Positions 9,071-17,790 of a DNA stretch of 64,000 nucleotides are shown here, piece by piece (positions within the stretch are counted from its first letter, which is position 1; every line of letters starts with the position of its first letter). Origin of the DNA: Bifidobacteriaceae bacterium. Its GTDB lineage: Bacteria; Actinomycetota; Actinomycetes; Actinomycetales; Bifidobacteriaceae. Where the stretch lies: contig JALCQC010000010.1 of assembly GCA_022650895.1 (NCBI GenBank), positions 1-64,000 on the forward strand, in the 5' to 3' direction. Both the position numbers and the translations under genes were made by a program. The notes under the pieces are model-generated. The model saw nothing but the letters and a program-made list of their open reading frames with translations, was not told the DNA's origin and did not search any database.

Positions 9071-9751
9071 ATGGCGGACGAATTCAAGAATGATCAGGCA
9101 TCACCATCTGCGTCTGGGGTTCCTCTCGGAACCACGAACGCAGCAGCGAGGCAACGTACTTCTTCAAACGCTTCATCGTCTGTCCCGTCCACTGCTCCGA
9201 AATCGTACAGCACGAGTCGGCCCGTCATGGGCGCGGCGTCGGCCAGTAACAACGGAGCGGCCTCAACGGCCTCATCGACCCCCTCATCCCAAGACGCTCA
9301 ATCGGCCCATGGCGAGAACCCAAACTCCATAGGGCGCAAGGAACGTCGTGGTCGGCTCTCCACAGAGTCTCCCTCGGTGGCAGTGCCAAAGGCCCGTCGC
9401 ATGAAGCTCTCACTCACCAAGGTTGACCCATGGAGCGTGGCGAAAGTTTCCTTCCTGCTCTCCATCGCTGCCGGCATCATCCAGATCGTCGCGGTCGGCA
9501 TTGTGTGGTGGCTTCTCTCGGAAGTCGGCATCTTCGATAAGGTGAACACCGTCATCTCCCAGACGGGCCTCGCATCGGGCGGCCTTGACGTCAGCTCGTT
9601 CCTTGGCTTCGGCCAGGTCATCAGCTGGGTCACCATCTTCGCTGTTTTCGAGGTTGTCCTTGTGGTGATCATCGCCACCATCGGCGCCTTCCTTTACAAC
9701 GTGGTGAGTGCGCTCGTGGGTGGCGTTCACGTCACGCTCGGAGATGACTGA
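9071..9751 (+). CDS. DUF3566 domain membrane protein
   Basis: A 226-residue protein with a Ser/Ala/Asn-rich, probably disordered first 110 residues and a C-terminal DUF3566 domain containing two membrane segments, SFLLSIAAGIIQIVAVGIVWWL and ISWVTIFAVFEVVLVVIIATIGAFLY, ending GGVHVTLGDD. ATG 9071 is preferred over GTG 9044 because AAGGAGGGG precedes it. In many actinobacteria this gene directly follows gyrA, close to the origin, and is followed by tRNA-Ile and tRNA-Ala. Here a LacI gene and the glycan locus lie upstream instead, which suggests insertion or rearrangement next to gyrA. The function of the family is unknown; a division or envelope role is often assumed. Confidence 0.88.
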   Translation: MADEFKNDQASPSASGVPLGTTNAAARQRTSSNASSSVPSTAPKSYSTSRPVMGAASASNNGAASTASSTPSSQDAQSAHGENPNSIGRKERRGRLSTESPSVAVPKARRMKLSLTKVDPWSVAKVSFLLSIAAGIIQIVAVGIVWWLLSEVGIFDKVNTVISQTGLASGGLDVSSFLGFGQVISWVTIFAVFEVVLVVIIATIGAFLYNVVSALVGGVHVTLGDD

Positions 9752-9786
9752 CCACACTTCGTCGCCACTTTCAGTGAATTCAGCTC

Positions 9787-9819
9787 AAAAGCCGCCTTTC
9801 GAATGAGGGCGGCTCTTTT
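9787..9819 (+). terminator. rho-independent terminator after DUF3566 gene
   Basis: GCCGCC (9791-9796) pairs with GGCGGC (9808-9813) across an 11-base loop, and TCTTTT follows. It lies 36 bases past the DUF3566 stop. Confidence 0.85.
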
Positions 9820-9874
9820 CGTATCACGCTAAAGTTGAGGGGATACGGAAGAGATACGAGACAGTAGAGAGGCA

Positions 9875-10975
9875 ATGCTGGAGATGGCAGGATTTCTGAG
9901 CTCATTCACACAACCGTTCTTGATGTCGGTTCTTCTGGGCGTTTTCGCGTCCATTCTGCTGACTCTGCCGATTCTGGCCGTGCTCTACCACCGTCGGAAC
10001 CGTTTGGAATTCGGCACAGTCATGAGCGTCTATCTGGCAATTTTGTATGTTTTCGCTCTTGCGTTCTTCACCCTCTACCCGCTGCCTGATAATCCGACGC
10101 AGTATTGCGCTATGCATGACCTGCAGCCGCAGCTGAATCCGTTCGAATTCCTTATTGACATACGGAAGGCGGGTCTGAGTGCCCTTCTGCAGATCGGCAT
10201 GAACGTGCTGTTCTTCCTACCGCTCGGTTTCATTTTGAAGCGCATGTTTCAGTGGCGGTGGTATGCGATCATTCCTATGGGCTTCGCGGTGTCACTGCTG
10301 ATAGAGACGGCGCAGCTCACGGGGATTTTCGGCATCTATCCGTGTCCCTACCGGCTTTTCGACGTCGATGACCTCATTTGGAACACTGTGGGTACCATTG
10401 TCGGCATGTGGCTGGCGGGGCTGTGGAATCGCATTGATCCACCGGAGGCGGTTTCTCGGGCAGTGGTGACACGACCGGGACTCGTTCGCCGCATCGTCGC
10501 CTTCACCATCGATTCATTGCTGGTGGCTCTCGTCTCCACCATTGTGTCCATTCCCTTTGTCTCCTTCATCCAGAACGAGGGGGCGCAGCAGAATGTCGTG
10601 ACGGCGATCACTGCGGTGGTCTTCATCTGCGCACAGGGAATCTTGCCATGGCTGCATGGAGGTCAGACACTCGCCGGCCGCTTCGTCAACATGACTTTCG
10701 AAACGAAGCAGCGCACCGGCGCCATGAGGATGGTCTTCTATATCGTGCGTCTCGCCGTACTCTACTGCGTCACCATGTGGGCGCAAGGCGGCTGGTATCT
10801 CGCTGCCATTGCGGTTCTGTTGGTGTTCTGGTTGGTGAAGCGCTGCATGCCGTACGACCTCATTGCGGGAGCGGAATATCCGGCGCCGATGATGGGCCCA
10901 GCTGCTACGCAGGTAGCAGCGAGCTTGGGGTCACTGTCACGAACCGAGAAGGACTCCCAGGAGCAATCCCACTAA
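9875..10975 (+). CDS. VanZ-RDD fusion membrane protein
   Basis: A 366-residue polytopic membrane protein joining two domains. Residues about 10-185 are VanZ-like: several hydrophobic helices, FFTLYPLPDNP, the loop NPFEFLIDIRKAG, and GFAVSLLIETAQLTGI followed by FDVDDLIWNTVGTIVG, a motif typical of the family. Residues about 205-340 are an RDD domain, beginning RPGLVRRIVAFTIDSLLVAL, with further helices. The last 25 residues are polar. VanZ proteins are linked to glycopeptide (teicoplanin) resistance, but most chromosomal homologues have no proven role. The ATG at 9875 has AGAGAGG very close upstream; ATG 9884 is an alternative. The gene stands alone, convergent with the glycosyltransferase that follows. 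Confidence 0.85.
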   Translation: MLEMAGFLSSFTQPFLMSVLLGVFASILLTLPILAVLYHRRNRLEFGTVMSVYLAILYVFALAFFTLYPLPDNPTQYCAMHDLQPQLNPFEFLIDIRKAGLSALLQIGMNVLFFLPLGFILKRMFQWRWYAIIPMGFAVSLLIETAQLTGIFGIYPCPYRLFDVDDLIWNTVGTIVGMWLAGLWNRIDPPEAVSRAVVTRPGLVRRIVAFTIDSLLVALVSTIVSIPFVSFIQNEGAQQNVVTAITAVVFICAQGILPWLHGGQTLAGRFVNMTFETKQRTGAMRMVFYIVRLAVLYCVTMWAQGGWYLAAIAVLLVFWLVKRCMPYDLIAGAEYPAPMMGPAATQVAASLGSLSRTEKDSQEQSH

Positions 10976-11068
10976 AGGTGACAAGAGCAGGGACGGCGTG
11001 AGGAAAGACGCCGTGCGCAGGTGCGATGCGCGCAGGGGAAATGCGTCGCGCAGGGACGCCGCAGCTCT

Positions 11069-12133
11069 TCACGTGGAGGAGCGCAGCTTGTGCGTGAATT
11101 TTTTGATGGCGCGCCGGGGTTGTGAAAAACGTCGTGACGCATAGGTCTCCGCCTTTTGCGCACGGCGTTTTTTGCTGCCGTAATAACGGGGTTCACGTGC
11201 TTTTCTGGAAGAGGCTTTCGCGAGGGCCTTCTTCTGCTCGTTGTTTTTCTTTTCGAGACGTTGGTTGGCGCGGCGCTCCACCGAGGCGGGATCGAGTTTC
11301 AGACCGAAGATGAGGCTCTGCCGCATGGATTCATAGTCGAGGTTTGAGAAAAACGCCATCGACTGCATGATCATGTACCGCTTCAAGGAGGGGTATCGGG
11401 TGAGGATGTAGTCTTCTCTGTCTTCCACGGCCTTGGACCAGTCGGAAATGAGACTTGGCGCGATCTGGCCCATGAGGGAACCCGAGCGCAGGCGGTAGTG
11501 GTACAGCGTCTGCGGCAGGCGCACCACCTTCTGTGACTCACCGAGAATGTTGCAGATGCGGGCGAGATCCTCGATCTTGCGGCCGACGGGGAACGTGAGA
11601 TTCTGTTCGCGGTAGATGGAAGCCTTGGCGACGAAGGTCCACAGGTAGCCAGCGATGTCGGAGTGCAGCTGCTGGCGGAGTGCGTCAGTGGGGCTGAGAA
11701 CTTGGATGCCGTCGTATTCGTTGTGTGCATATGACGACTTGATGGAGGCGCCGGTCACGTTGATGGTGTCGAATTTGAACATGACCACATCGGCGTCGAA
11801 ATTGCTCATCGCCTCCATGCAGCGTTCGATGAGGTCGAGTTCCATGGTGTCATCAGGGTCGAAGAAGTAGATGTAGTCGCCGGTGGCCGAATACAGTCCG
11901 GTGTTGCGGGCGGCGGCGACTCCGCCGTTATCCTGGCGGACAATGCGAATCCGTGAGTCTCTTTTCGCCCAGCCGGTGGCGATGTCCAAGGAGTCGTCGG
12001 TGGAGCCATCGTCCACCACCACAATCTCGACGTTGCCGTACGTTTGCTCAACCGCGCAGCGAAGGCTTGTATCGAGGAAGTCATGGACGTTGTAAACCGG
12101 CATGACGATGCTGACAAGTGGTTCGAGCATCAT
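11069..12133 (-). CDS. glycosyltransferase family 2
   Basis: A GT2 enzyme of about 354 residues. The start at 12133 gives MMLEPLVSIVMPVYN and has AGAAAGG upstream; the longer tracked ORF lacks such a site. The GT-A fold is clear: PLVSIVMPVYNVHDFLDTSL, VEIVVVDDGSTDDSLDI, NGGVAAARNTGLYSATGDY, and the metal-binding FFDPDD. The C-terminal 60 residues are very basic, with NNEQKKALAKASSRKAREP and KKRRAQKAETYASRR, which suggests binding to acidic membrane lipids or polymers. Such enzymes add sugars to cell-wall polymers, capsule or teichoic-type glycans. The acceptor cannot be predicted. The gene is monocistronic, convergent with the VanZ-RDD gene and divergent from the aldo/keto reductase. Confidence 0.9.
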   Translation of the reverse strand: MMLEPLVSIVMPVYNVHDFLDTSLRCAVEQTYGNVEIVVVDDGSTDDSLDIATGWAKRDSRIRIVRQDNGGVAAARNTGLYSATGDYIYFFDPDDTMELDLIERCMEAMSNFDADVVMFKFDTINVTGASIKSSYAHNEYDGIQVLSPTDALRQQLHSDIAGYLWTFVAKASIYREQNLTFPVGRKIEDLARICNILGESQKVVRLPQTLYHYRLRSGSLMGQIAPSLISDWSKAVEDREDYILTRYPSLKRYMIMQSMAFFSNLDYESMRQSLIFGLKLDPASVERRANQRLEKKNNEQKKALAKASSRKAREPRYYGSKKRRAQKAETYASRRFSQPRRAIKKFTHKLRSST

Positions 12134-12332
12134 TCGTTGCGCCTTTCTGTGGTGGATCGGAGAATTCAACTCCCTGATTTTCATTCTAACGAGAGGGCTT
12201 TATTGCGCCTTCATCCGAACGGAGGAAATGGCTTGTCGCAGGTGGCACTAGTTTAGAGTTGTACCGGTAAGTATTGCAGCCGCAGCGTCGGTTCAACGGC
12301 GTTGTGCGGCGTTCAGTGGGGAACGAGGTTCA

Positions 12333-13310
12333 ATGCGATATCGCAATGTTGGCAAGGCTGGGATAAAGGTTTCAGAAATAGCGGTGGGAAGCTGGATGAC
12401 GCAGCTGCAGGACACGGAGGAGATCGAACGCGCCACCTCCGTCATTCGGACGGCGTATGAGAAAGGCGTGAATTTCTTCGATTGCGCTGATGCCTACAGC
12501 GGGGGCGATGCCGAGAAGTTCCTGGGGCAGGTGTTGAAGGATTACAGGCGTTCCTCCCTCGTCGTCTCCTCGAAGGTCTTCTTCCCGACGGGTGAGTCTG
12601 TGAACGAGCGTGGGCTGTCGCGCAAACACATCTTTGAAAATTGCGAGCGGTCTCTTCGCAATCTCAATATGGACTATCTGGATCTGTACTATTGCCACCG
12701 CTTTGACGAGTCGACCCCGATGGAGGAGACCCTGCAGGCCATGTCTGATCTGGTGGCGCAGGGAAAGATCTTGTATTACGGCGTGAGCGAGGAGTGGAGC
12801 GCGGCGCGTATCGAGCGTGCGGAACGCATCATTGAGGAGCGTGGTCTGTACCCGCTGACCGTGATACAACCCCAGTACAACATGATGGATCGCTATATCG
12901 AGCACGAACTGGTGGAGGTGTGCGATCGGTATGGCATTGGCATCACGCCGTTCTCGCCGCTTGCTCAGGGTCTTCTGACCGGCAAATACCGCAAAGGTGC
13001 GCCGCTTCCGGAGGGGTCGCGGGCAACCTATCAGGAGGATCATCAGATCAACGATATGTTGACGGGCGAGAACCTCGATATGGTCGCACAGCTGAGCGGT
13101 GTCGCCGATGAACTCGGCCTCACCATGCCGGTCCTGGCGCTGGCGTGGATCCTGAGGCTGCCGACCATCAGCTCCGTGATCACAGGTGCCTCGAAGGTGC
13201 GTCAGCTGGAGTCCAACATCGCCGCCAGTGGCGTGGAGATCCCGCAGGACGCGTTGGAACGCATCGATGAGATTCTCGGTTTCAAACGCTTCGAACGCCA
13301 TATAGGCTGA
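12333..13310 (+). CDS. aldo/keto reductase (potassium-channel beta-subunit type)
   Basis: A 325-residue NADPH-dependent oxidoreductase with a TIM barrel. It starts MRYRNVGKAGIKVSEIAVGSW with GAGG upstream. The catalytic set is present: Asp and Tyr in FFDCADAYSGGDAEKFLG, Lys in LVVSSKVFFP, and His in DLYYCHRFDES. The cofactor segment includes ITPFSPLAQGLLTGKYR. The sequence resembles the Kv-beta/YghZ group (AKR6/14 type), which reduce aldehydes and methylglyoxal. The gene is followed by a strong terminator. It is one of three aldo/keto reductases in this window, which differ in subfamily. Confidence 0.92.
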   Translation: MRYRNVGKAGIKVSEIAVGSWMTQLQDTEEIERATSVIRTAYEKGVNFFDCADAYSGGDAEKFLGQVLKDYRRSSLVVSSKVFFPTGESVNERGLSRKHIFENCERSLRNLNMDYLDLYYCHRFDESTPMEETLQAMSDLVAQGKILYYGVSEEWSAARIERAERIIEERGLYPLTVIQPQYNMMDRYIEHELVEVCDRYGIGITPFSPLAQGLLTGKYRKGAPLPEGSRATYQEDHQINDMLTGENLDMVAQLSGVADELGLTMPVLALAWILRLPTISSVITGASKVRQLESNIAASGVEIPQDALERIDEILGFKRFERHIG

Positions 13311-13420
13311 CGCTTCGCGCCATAGCCGGCGGTGTTGGCCACTGCCTGTTATGATTCCTGGACATGATCCGCGGCATGACCTCCAGCCGTGTCCTTTGCC
13401 GTGATCAAATAGCTGTGTTC

Positions 13421-13457
13421 AACCCCGCTGCGAACTTTTTCGCGGTGGGGTTCTTTT
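13421..13457 (+). terminator. rho-independent terminator after aldo/keto reductase
   Basis: AACCCCGCTGCGAA pairs with TTCGCGGTGGGGTT (two wobble positions) around a short T-rich loop, and CTTTT follows. Confidence 0.85.
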
Positions 13458-13516
13458 CATGTGACCTTTTCACTAGACTTGTGCTCACCGCCACACCAAA
13501 ACAGTAGGGAGAAGCC

Positions 13517-14836
13517 GTGGGCACACGAGAGAATGATGGTTTCGCCCTCACGGCGAAAACTCAGAAAGCTGAGTTTCAGAAGGAGCAATCACAGAAGGCG
13601 CAATCACAGAAAGCCGAGAATGCGGGAGAAAAAACCGGAGACGGCTTCCGCCACGATCCGCGCGCCATGGTGAAACTTCCACGCACCCGTCTGCTCCTTC
13701 TGTTCTTGGCTGCCATCGGAGCGCTGATGGGGTTGAATGCCGCGTTGGTGCGGTCGTCCCTTCCGGCGGTGGTCAGCAGGGCTCCTTTGGGCGATGGGCA
13801 CGGTGCCTTGATGGTTTTTGGGTTCTTGGGCGGTGCCATCGGCCTTGAGCGAGCCGTCGCCTATGAGGCGGGAGCTTCCGCGCATCCGCGGTGGGGTTTC
13901 CTCGCTCCGACCTTTGCGGGGCTGGGTTCCCTTCTCTTGGTGCTGGAGGCCGTGCCATATGTTTCACGTGAAACATCCTTCGCGCCCTTCGCCATGATGG
14001 CCCGCAATCCTCAGACACTTCCCGGTGCGGCATGGACTCTTTCGATGCTGGCCCTGACCGCGATCTACGTGGGTGTGTGGCACCGGCAACAGTCGGTGGC
14101 TGTGATGATTCAGCTACTCGGCTCCGTTCTCGGTGCGTTCGGTGTGGCGCTGTGGGCCCGCGGAATAGACGCGCAGATTCTGGCTCCGTGGTGGATGGCG
14201 TACTTGGTGCTCACCATCGTGGGTGAACGCATCGAGTTGGCCCGCGTGGCTTTCATCGCGCACCATGTGGAGTGGTCGATCTTCTTCTCTTCCCTCGCTC
14301 TTGCGGTGTCGTTGGCGGTGTGCATGGTTGCGCCCACCGTCGGCTACCCGGTGATGGGTGTGGCGTTGGGAGCGATGCTGCTTTTGGCGATCACTCACGA
14401 CACGGCCCGCAAAACCTTCAAAATCAAAGGTGTTACCGGTTTCATGGGGACCTGCATGCTCGTCGGCTATGCCTGGGCGCTTCTAGCGGCGGCCATCTGG
14501 ATCTTCTCGCCGACTGGTTTTTCGGGGTATTGGCGTGATCTCGCCCTTCATGCGCTGGCCATCGGGTTCGTGATGTCGATGGTGGCGGCGCACGCCTCCA
14601 TGATCGTTCCGTCCATCACCCGCAGGCCAATGCGGTATCGCCCGGTTCTGTGGGTCGGATGGGCGGTGATGCAGTTGGGGCTTCTCGTCAGATTGATGGG
14701 GACGACTCGTGGGATCACATCGCTCTGGCAGTGGGGTGACGCCATCAGCGTCGTCGGCATGCTGACCATGATGATAACGGTAGCTGCCCTGAATGTTTAC
14801 CGCTCTCCCGCCCGGATTCAGGCGAAGGAATCATGA
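13517..14836 (+). CDS. NnrS-like polytopic membrane protein of nitrite-reductase operon
   Basis: A 439-residue membrane protein, starting at a GTG with GGGAGAAG upstream. The first 55 residues are polar with a repeated QK(A/E) pattern, KAEFQKEQSQKAQSQKAE. About eleven to twelve hydrophobic helices follow. Conserved-looking histidines lie in LGDGHGALMVFGFLGG, FIAHHVEWSIF and LALHALAIGFVMSMVAAHASM; the last resembles the histidine helix of NnrS, a haem- and copper-binding membrane protein linked to nitric oxide and nitrite metabolism. It overlaps the next membrane protein by ATGA and leads an operon with a NirK-type enzyme. I infer a role in copper or haem supply, electron delivery or NO handling; similarity to NnrS is by eye only. 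Confidence 0.6.
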   Translation: MGTRENDGFALTAKTQKAEFQKEQSQKAQSQKAENAGEKTGDGFRHDPRAMVKLPRTRLLLLFLAAIGALMGLNAALVRSSLPAVVSRAPLGDGHGALMVFGFLGGAIGLERAVAYEAGASAHPRWGFLAPTFAGLGSLLLVLEAVPYVSRETSFAPFAMMARNPQTLPGAAWTLSMLALTAIYVGVWHRQQSVAVMIQLLGSVLGAFGVALWARGIDAQILAPWWMAYLVLTIVGERIELARVAFIAHHVEWSIFFSSLALAVSLAVCMVAPTVGYPVMGVALGAMLLLAITHDTARKTFKIKGVTGFMGTCMLVGYAWALLAAAIWIFSPTGFSGYWRDLALHALAIGFVMSMVAAHASMIVPSITRRPMRYRPVLWVGWAVMQLGLLVRLMGTTRGITSLWQWGDAISVVGMLTMMITVAALNVYRSPARIQAKES

Positions 14837-16170
14837 CGCGCACGTCAGCGCGGAAGCCTTCGCAGAAACGAAGTCTGCGTGGGCGGTGGTCCGACGATCG
14901 CTTCACCCTCGCATGGATGTTCGTCGCTGTGGTGGCATGTGCGTGCGCGCTTCTGAAGCCGCACTTTCTGCCGCAGCCGGTATGGATGCCGATCCATGCG
15001 GTGGCGCTGGGGGTGGTGTCCAACGGGATATTCCAATGGTCATGGTTCTTCTCTCGCGGTGTGCTGCATTTTCCGTTGGAGGGTGCCGTCCGCTATGCCG
15101 CTTTCGCGAGGATCATCGTTCTCAACGCGGGAATCGTGGCGCTTTTCGTCGCCATGTGGCTGGGATCTGTTCCACTGTCCGTGGTTGCCACGGTTCTGAT
15201 CTGCGGTGCCGGTCTCCAGCAGGGAGTGATGCTGGCGCGGGTCGCCCGCAGACATCGTGACAGCCGTTTCGTTCCCGTCGTTCACTATTACGTGGTGGCA
15301 TTCGTCGCTTTCGTGCTGACGTGTGCGCTGGGCGCGGTCCTTTCTTACGAGATGATGGGAAGCAATGTTCCCGCGTGGTTGGTGGGTTCCGCAGATGGCA
15401 TTGCGGTGGCGCATTCCGTTCTCGGAATCGGTGGCTGGGCGGGTATCACCATTCTGGGAACGATCGTGGTGCTGGGCCTTTCCATGCTCCATGCGCGCCA
15501 GAACGAGAAGACGTGGGCATGGGCTTCCGCCGTCCTGCCGCTTCTTGTGGCGGGGACGCTCATTGCCGGCATCGGCGCCCTTGCGGGGCTCGCTTGGATG
15601 GTGGGTGCGGGAACGCTTTTCTTTCTCGTTGCGGCCTCTGGCGGAGTCCTGTGGCCCTTATGGACGTCGTTTGGTCAACGCAGACGCAGCTCGCCGACCG
15701 CATGGACGCTGCTGGCGGGCGTGTGCTGGTTCATGCTTCTGCTGGCGGTGTTTGCTGTGAAATCAATGCTCGCCGGTTCGGTATCCCAGATTCGGGAGCT
15801 GATTGTCACACAGTTGGGAATCTTCATCGCCGCAGGTATTGGGCAGGTTTTTGTGGCATCACTGGAGTATCTGGTGCCGGTTGCGATCGGGGGTGGCCCC
15901 CGCATTCAGCGTCTCGGTGGAGAAACGGTTGCTTTCTGGTGGCCGCTCAGGCTTGGGCTGCGCAACGGTGCGCTCGTGATGTTCTTTGCGGTCCAGATTG
16001 CGGGTACGTCACAGAGTGGGCTGCAGACGGTACTTTTGGCCGCGATCTTGCTGTGTTATGCAGCGGAAGCGGTGGTGGTGGCGTATGGCGCTGTCCGACA
16101 GTTGAGGGCAAAAAATAGGGCGCGGCTGACGGAGAGTGCAGAACGGAAAGCAGTTGATGATGAAAAGTGA
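14833..16170 (+). CDS. polytopic membrane protein of nitrite-reductase operon
   Basis: A 445-residue membrane protein with roughly twelve helices, joined to the previous gene by a 4-base ATGA overlap. The segments MPIHAVALGVVSNGIFQWSWFF and LVGSADGIAVAHSVLGIGGWAGITILG carry histidines in membrane positions and resemble the N-terminal membrane module that, in some actinobacteria, is fused to a multicopper oxidase or NirK. A later segment, VASLEYLVPVAIGGGP, lies near the last helices. Here the module and the cupredoxin enzyme are separate genes. It probably works with the upstream protein and the nitrite reductase, for example in electron transfer from quinol or in copper handling. The family is recognised only loosely. 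Confidence 0.55.
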   Translation: MTRTSARKPSQKRSLRGRWSDDRFTLAWMFVAVVACACALLKPHFLPQPVWMPIHAVALGVVSNGIFQWSWFFSRGVLHFPLEGAVRYAAFARIIVLNAGIVALFVAMWLGSVPLSVVATVLICGAGLQQGVMLARVARRHRDSRFVPVVHYYVVAFVAFVLTCALGAVLSYEMMGSNVPAWLVGSADGIAVAHSVLGIGGWAGITILGTIVVLGLSMLHARQNEKTWAWASAVLPLLVAGTLIAGIGALAGLAWMVGAGTLFFLVAASGGVLWPLWTSFGQRRRSSPTAWTLLAGVCWFMLLLAVFAVKSMLAGSVSQIRELIVTQLGIFIAAGIGQVFVASLEYLVPVAIGGGPRIQRLGGETVAFWWPLRLGLRNGALVMFFAVQIAGTSQSGLQTVLLAAILLCYAAEAVVVAYGAVRQLRAKNRARLTESAERKAVDDEK

Positions 16171-16182
16171 TGGAGAAGAAGA

Positions 16183-17790
16183 ATGACCAACCACGAACAG
16201 CCACGGGACTCTCGCCCGACGCCTGCCAGGAAAACCGAGAGTGACAAGAACTCGCACCCTGTGAAATCACGGTCTGAGGGAACGGAGACGAAAGGTCTCA
16301 CTCTGCAACAGGGCTTTCAACTGTTGGCGGGAATTCTCATCGTGGTGGCACTTGTTGTCGCCTTCGTAATGTTTCGCCCTTCTGCGGCGCAGGATGCAAC
16401 GACCACTGATTCCGCATCCTCTGCAGCCTCCGCCTCCGGTTCGGGATCTGGTTCTAGATCTGGATCGGGCTCAGCCGGTGAAAGCATTGAAGCCACCGGG
16501 AAGACGACCACTGCAAAAGTTGCGGTGGAGGGGATGTCCTTTACGCCGTCGGACATCAAGGTTCCCGCTGGCAACAAACTGGTCATCACCTTCACCAACA
16601 CCGGTAACCAACGCCACGACCTTGTTCTCAGCAACGGCGCGAAGACCCCGACAATCGCTCCGGGTGACACGGCCACCTTGGAGGCCGGGGTCATCACCTC
16701 CAGCCTTGAGGGCTGGTGCTCCCTGCCTGGACACCGGCAGATGGGCATGAGCCTGACAATCACTATGACGGGAACGGGGGCCATGTCCGGTGATAGCGCT
16801 GGCGGCAGCTCCGGCAGCACTGGCTCTGACAGCATGGAGGGCATGGATATGGGCGACTCCGGTTCCGACTCAGACTCCACGAACGACGTGGATACTCCCA
16901 CCATGGCGGCGCTGCAGAAGCAGGCGAAGAAGGAGAAGGCCTACGATGCGGAGCTCACCACCCTCGATAACAAGAAGGATCGCTATTACACGCTGACGGT
17001 CACCGAGGGAACGCAGACGCTTTCCGACGGTGTAACGCGGCAGGTGTGGACCTACAACAAGACCTCTCCCGCACCGACGCTGCACGGTCACGTCGGCGAC
17101 ACCTTCCATGTCACCTTGGTGAACAAGGGAACGATGGGGCATTCCATCGACTTCCATGCAGGGCAGAACAATCCTAAAACCGTGATGAAAACCATCGATC
17201 CCGGACAGTCGCTGGAATACGTCTTCACCGCCTCCCACGCAGGAATCTGGCTGTACCACTGCTCGACGATGCCGATGTCGAATCACATTGCCAATGGAAT
17301 GTACGGGGCCGTGGTGATTGAGCCGAAGGGGCTCAGCGATGTGACGGCGCAGTATGTGCTGGTGCAAGGAGAGATGTACCTCGGCAAGAACGGGGGTGCT
17401 GCGGATGCGAACAAAGTGGCGTCTCTCATCCCCGACATCGTGACCTTCAACGGCCGCGCCTTCCAGTACGATGCCCATCCGCTCACGGCGCGCGCAGGGA
17501 AGAGAATTCGCATCTGGGTGCTGGACGCCGGGCCGAACGCGGCGCTTTCCTTCCACATCGTCGGAGCGCATTTCAACACCGTCTGGAAAGAGGGAGCCTA
17601 TCTGTTGCGTGACAACGATTCTTCCGGCATGAGCTCGGGGGAGGCTGCCTCGCAGGCGTTGGGGCTGCAGCCCGCGGAGGGTGGCTTTGTGGAGCTCACC
17701 ATTCCGGATGCCGGCAGCTATACCATGGTGAACCACATCATGAGTCTGGCGGAGAAAGGTGCGCACGGCACCCTGAAGGTGACGAAGTGA
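16183..17790 (+). CDS. nirK: membrane-anchored copper nitrite reductase (NirK type) with extra cupredoxin domain
   Basis: A 535-residue protein that should reduce nitrite to nitric oxide outside the cell membrane. A basic N-terminus is followed by one membrane helix (about residues 46-64) and a Ser/Gly linker. Residues 105-197 form a cupredoxin with ligands H145, C179, H184 and a nearby methionine (GWCSLPGHRQMGM). A Met/Asp-rich linker leads to the NirK core. There the type 1 set is H320, C360, H368, M373 (LYHCSTMPMSNHIANGM), and the type 2 set is H325, H359, H518 (SIDFHAG, TMVNHIM). The catalytic D323 and a histidine in FHIVGAHF (H458) are also present. A plain laccase would not show this set. 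GGAGAAG precedes the ATG. It shares an operon with two membrane proteins. The function is strongly supported but unusual for a fermentative bifidobacterium. Confidence 0.85.
   Translation: MTNHEQPRDSRPTPARKTESDKNSHPVKSRSEGTETKGLTLQQGFQLLAGILIVVALVVAFVMFRPSAAQDATTTDSASSAASASGSGSGSRSGSGSAGESIEATGKTTTAKVAVEGMSFTPSDIKVPAGNKLVITFTNTGNQRHDLVLSNGAKTPTIAPGDTATLEAGVITSSLEGWCSLPGHRQMGMSLTITMTGTGAMSGDSAGGSSGSTGSDSMEGMDMGDSGSDSDSTNDVDTPTMAALQKQAKKEKAYDAELTTLDNKKDRYYTLTVTEGTQTLSDGVTRQVWTYNKTSPAPTLHGHVGDTFHVTLVNKGTMGHSIDFHAGQNNPKTVMKTIDPGQSLEYVFTASHAGIWLYHCSTMPMSNHIANGMYGAVVIEPKGLSDVTAQYVLVQGEMYLGKNGGAADANKVASLIPDIVTFNGRAFQYDAHPLTARAGKRIRIWVLDAGPNAALSFHIVGAHFNTVWKEGAYLLRDNDSSGMSSGEAASQALGLQPAEGGFVELTIPDAGSYTMVNHIMSLAEKGAHGTLKVTK

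Noticed and set aside
10993-11014. ACGGCGT/ACGCCGT hairpin between VanZ-RDD and GT2 genes
   Set aside because: There is no T tract on either strand, so I do not call it a terminator.
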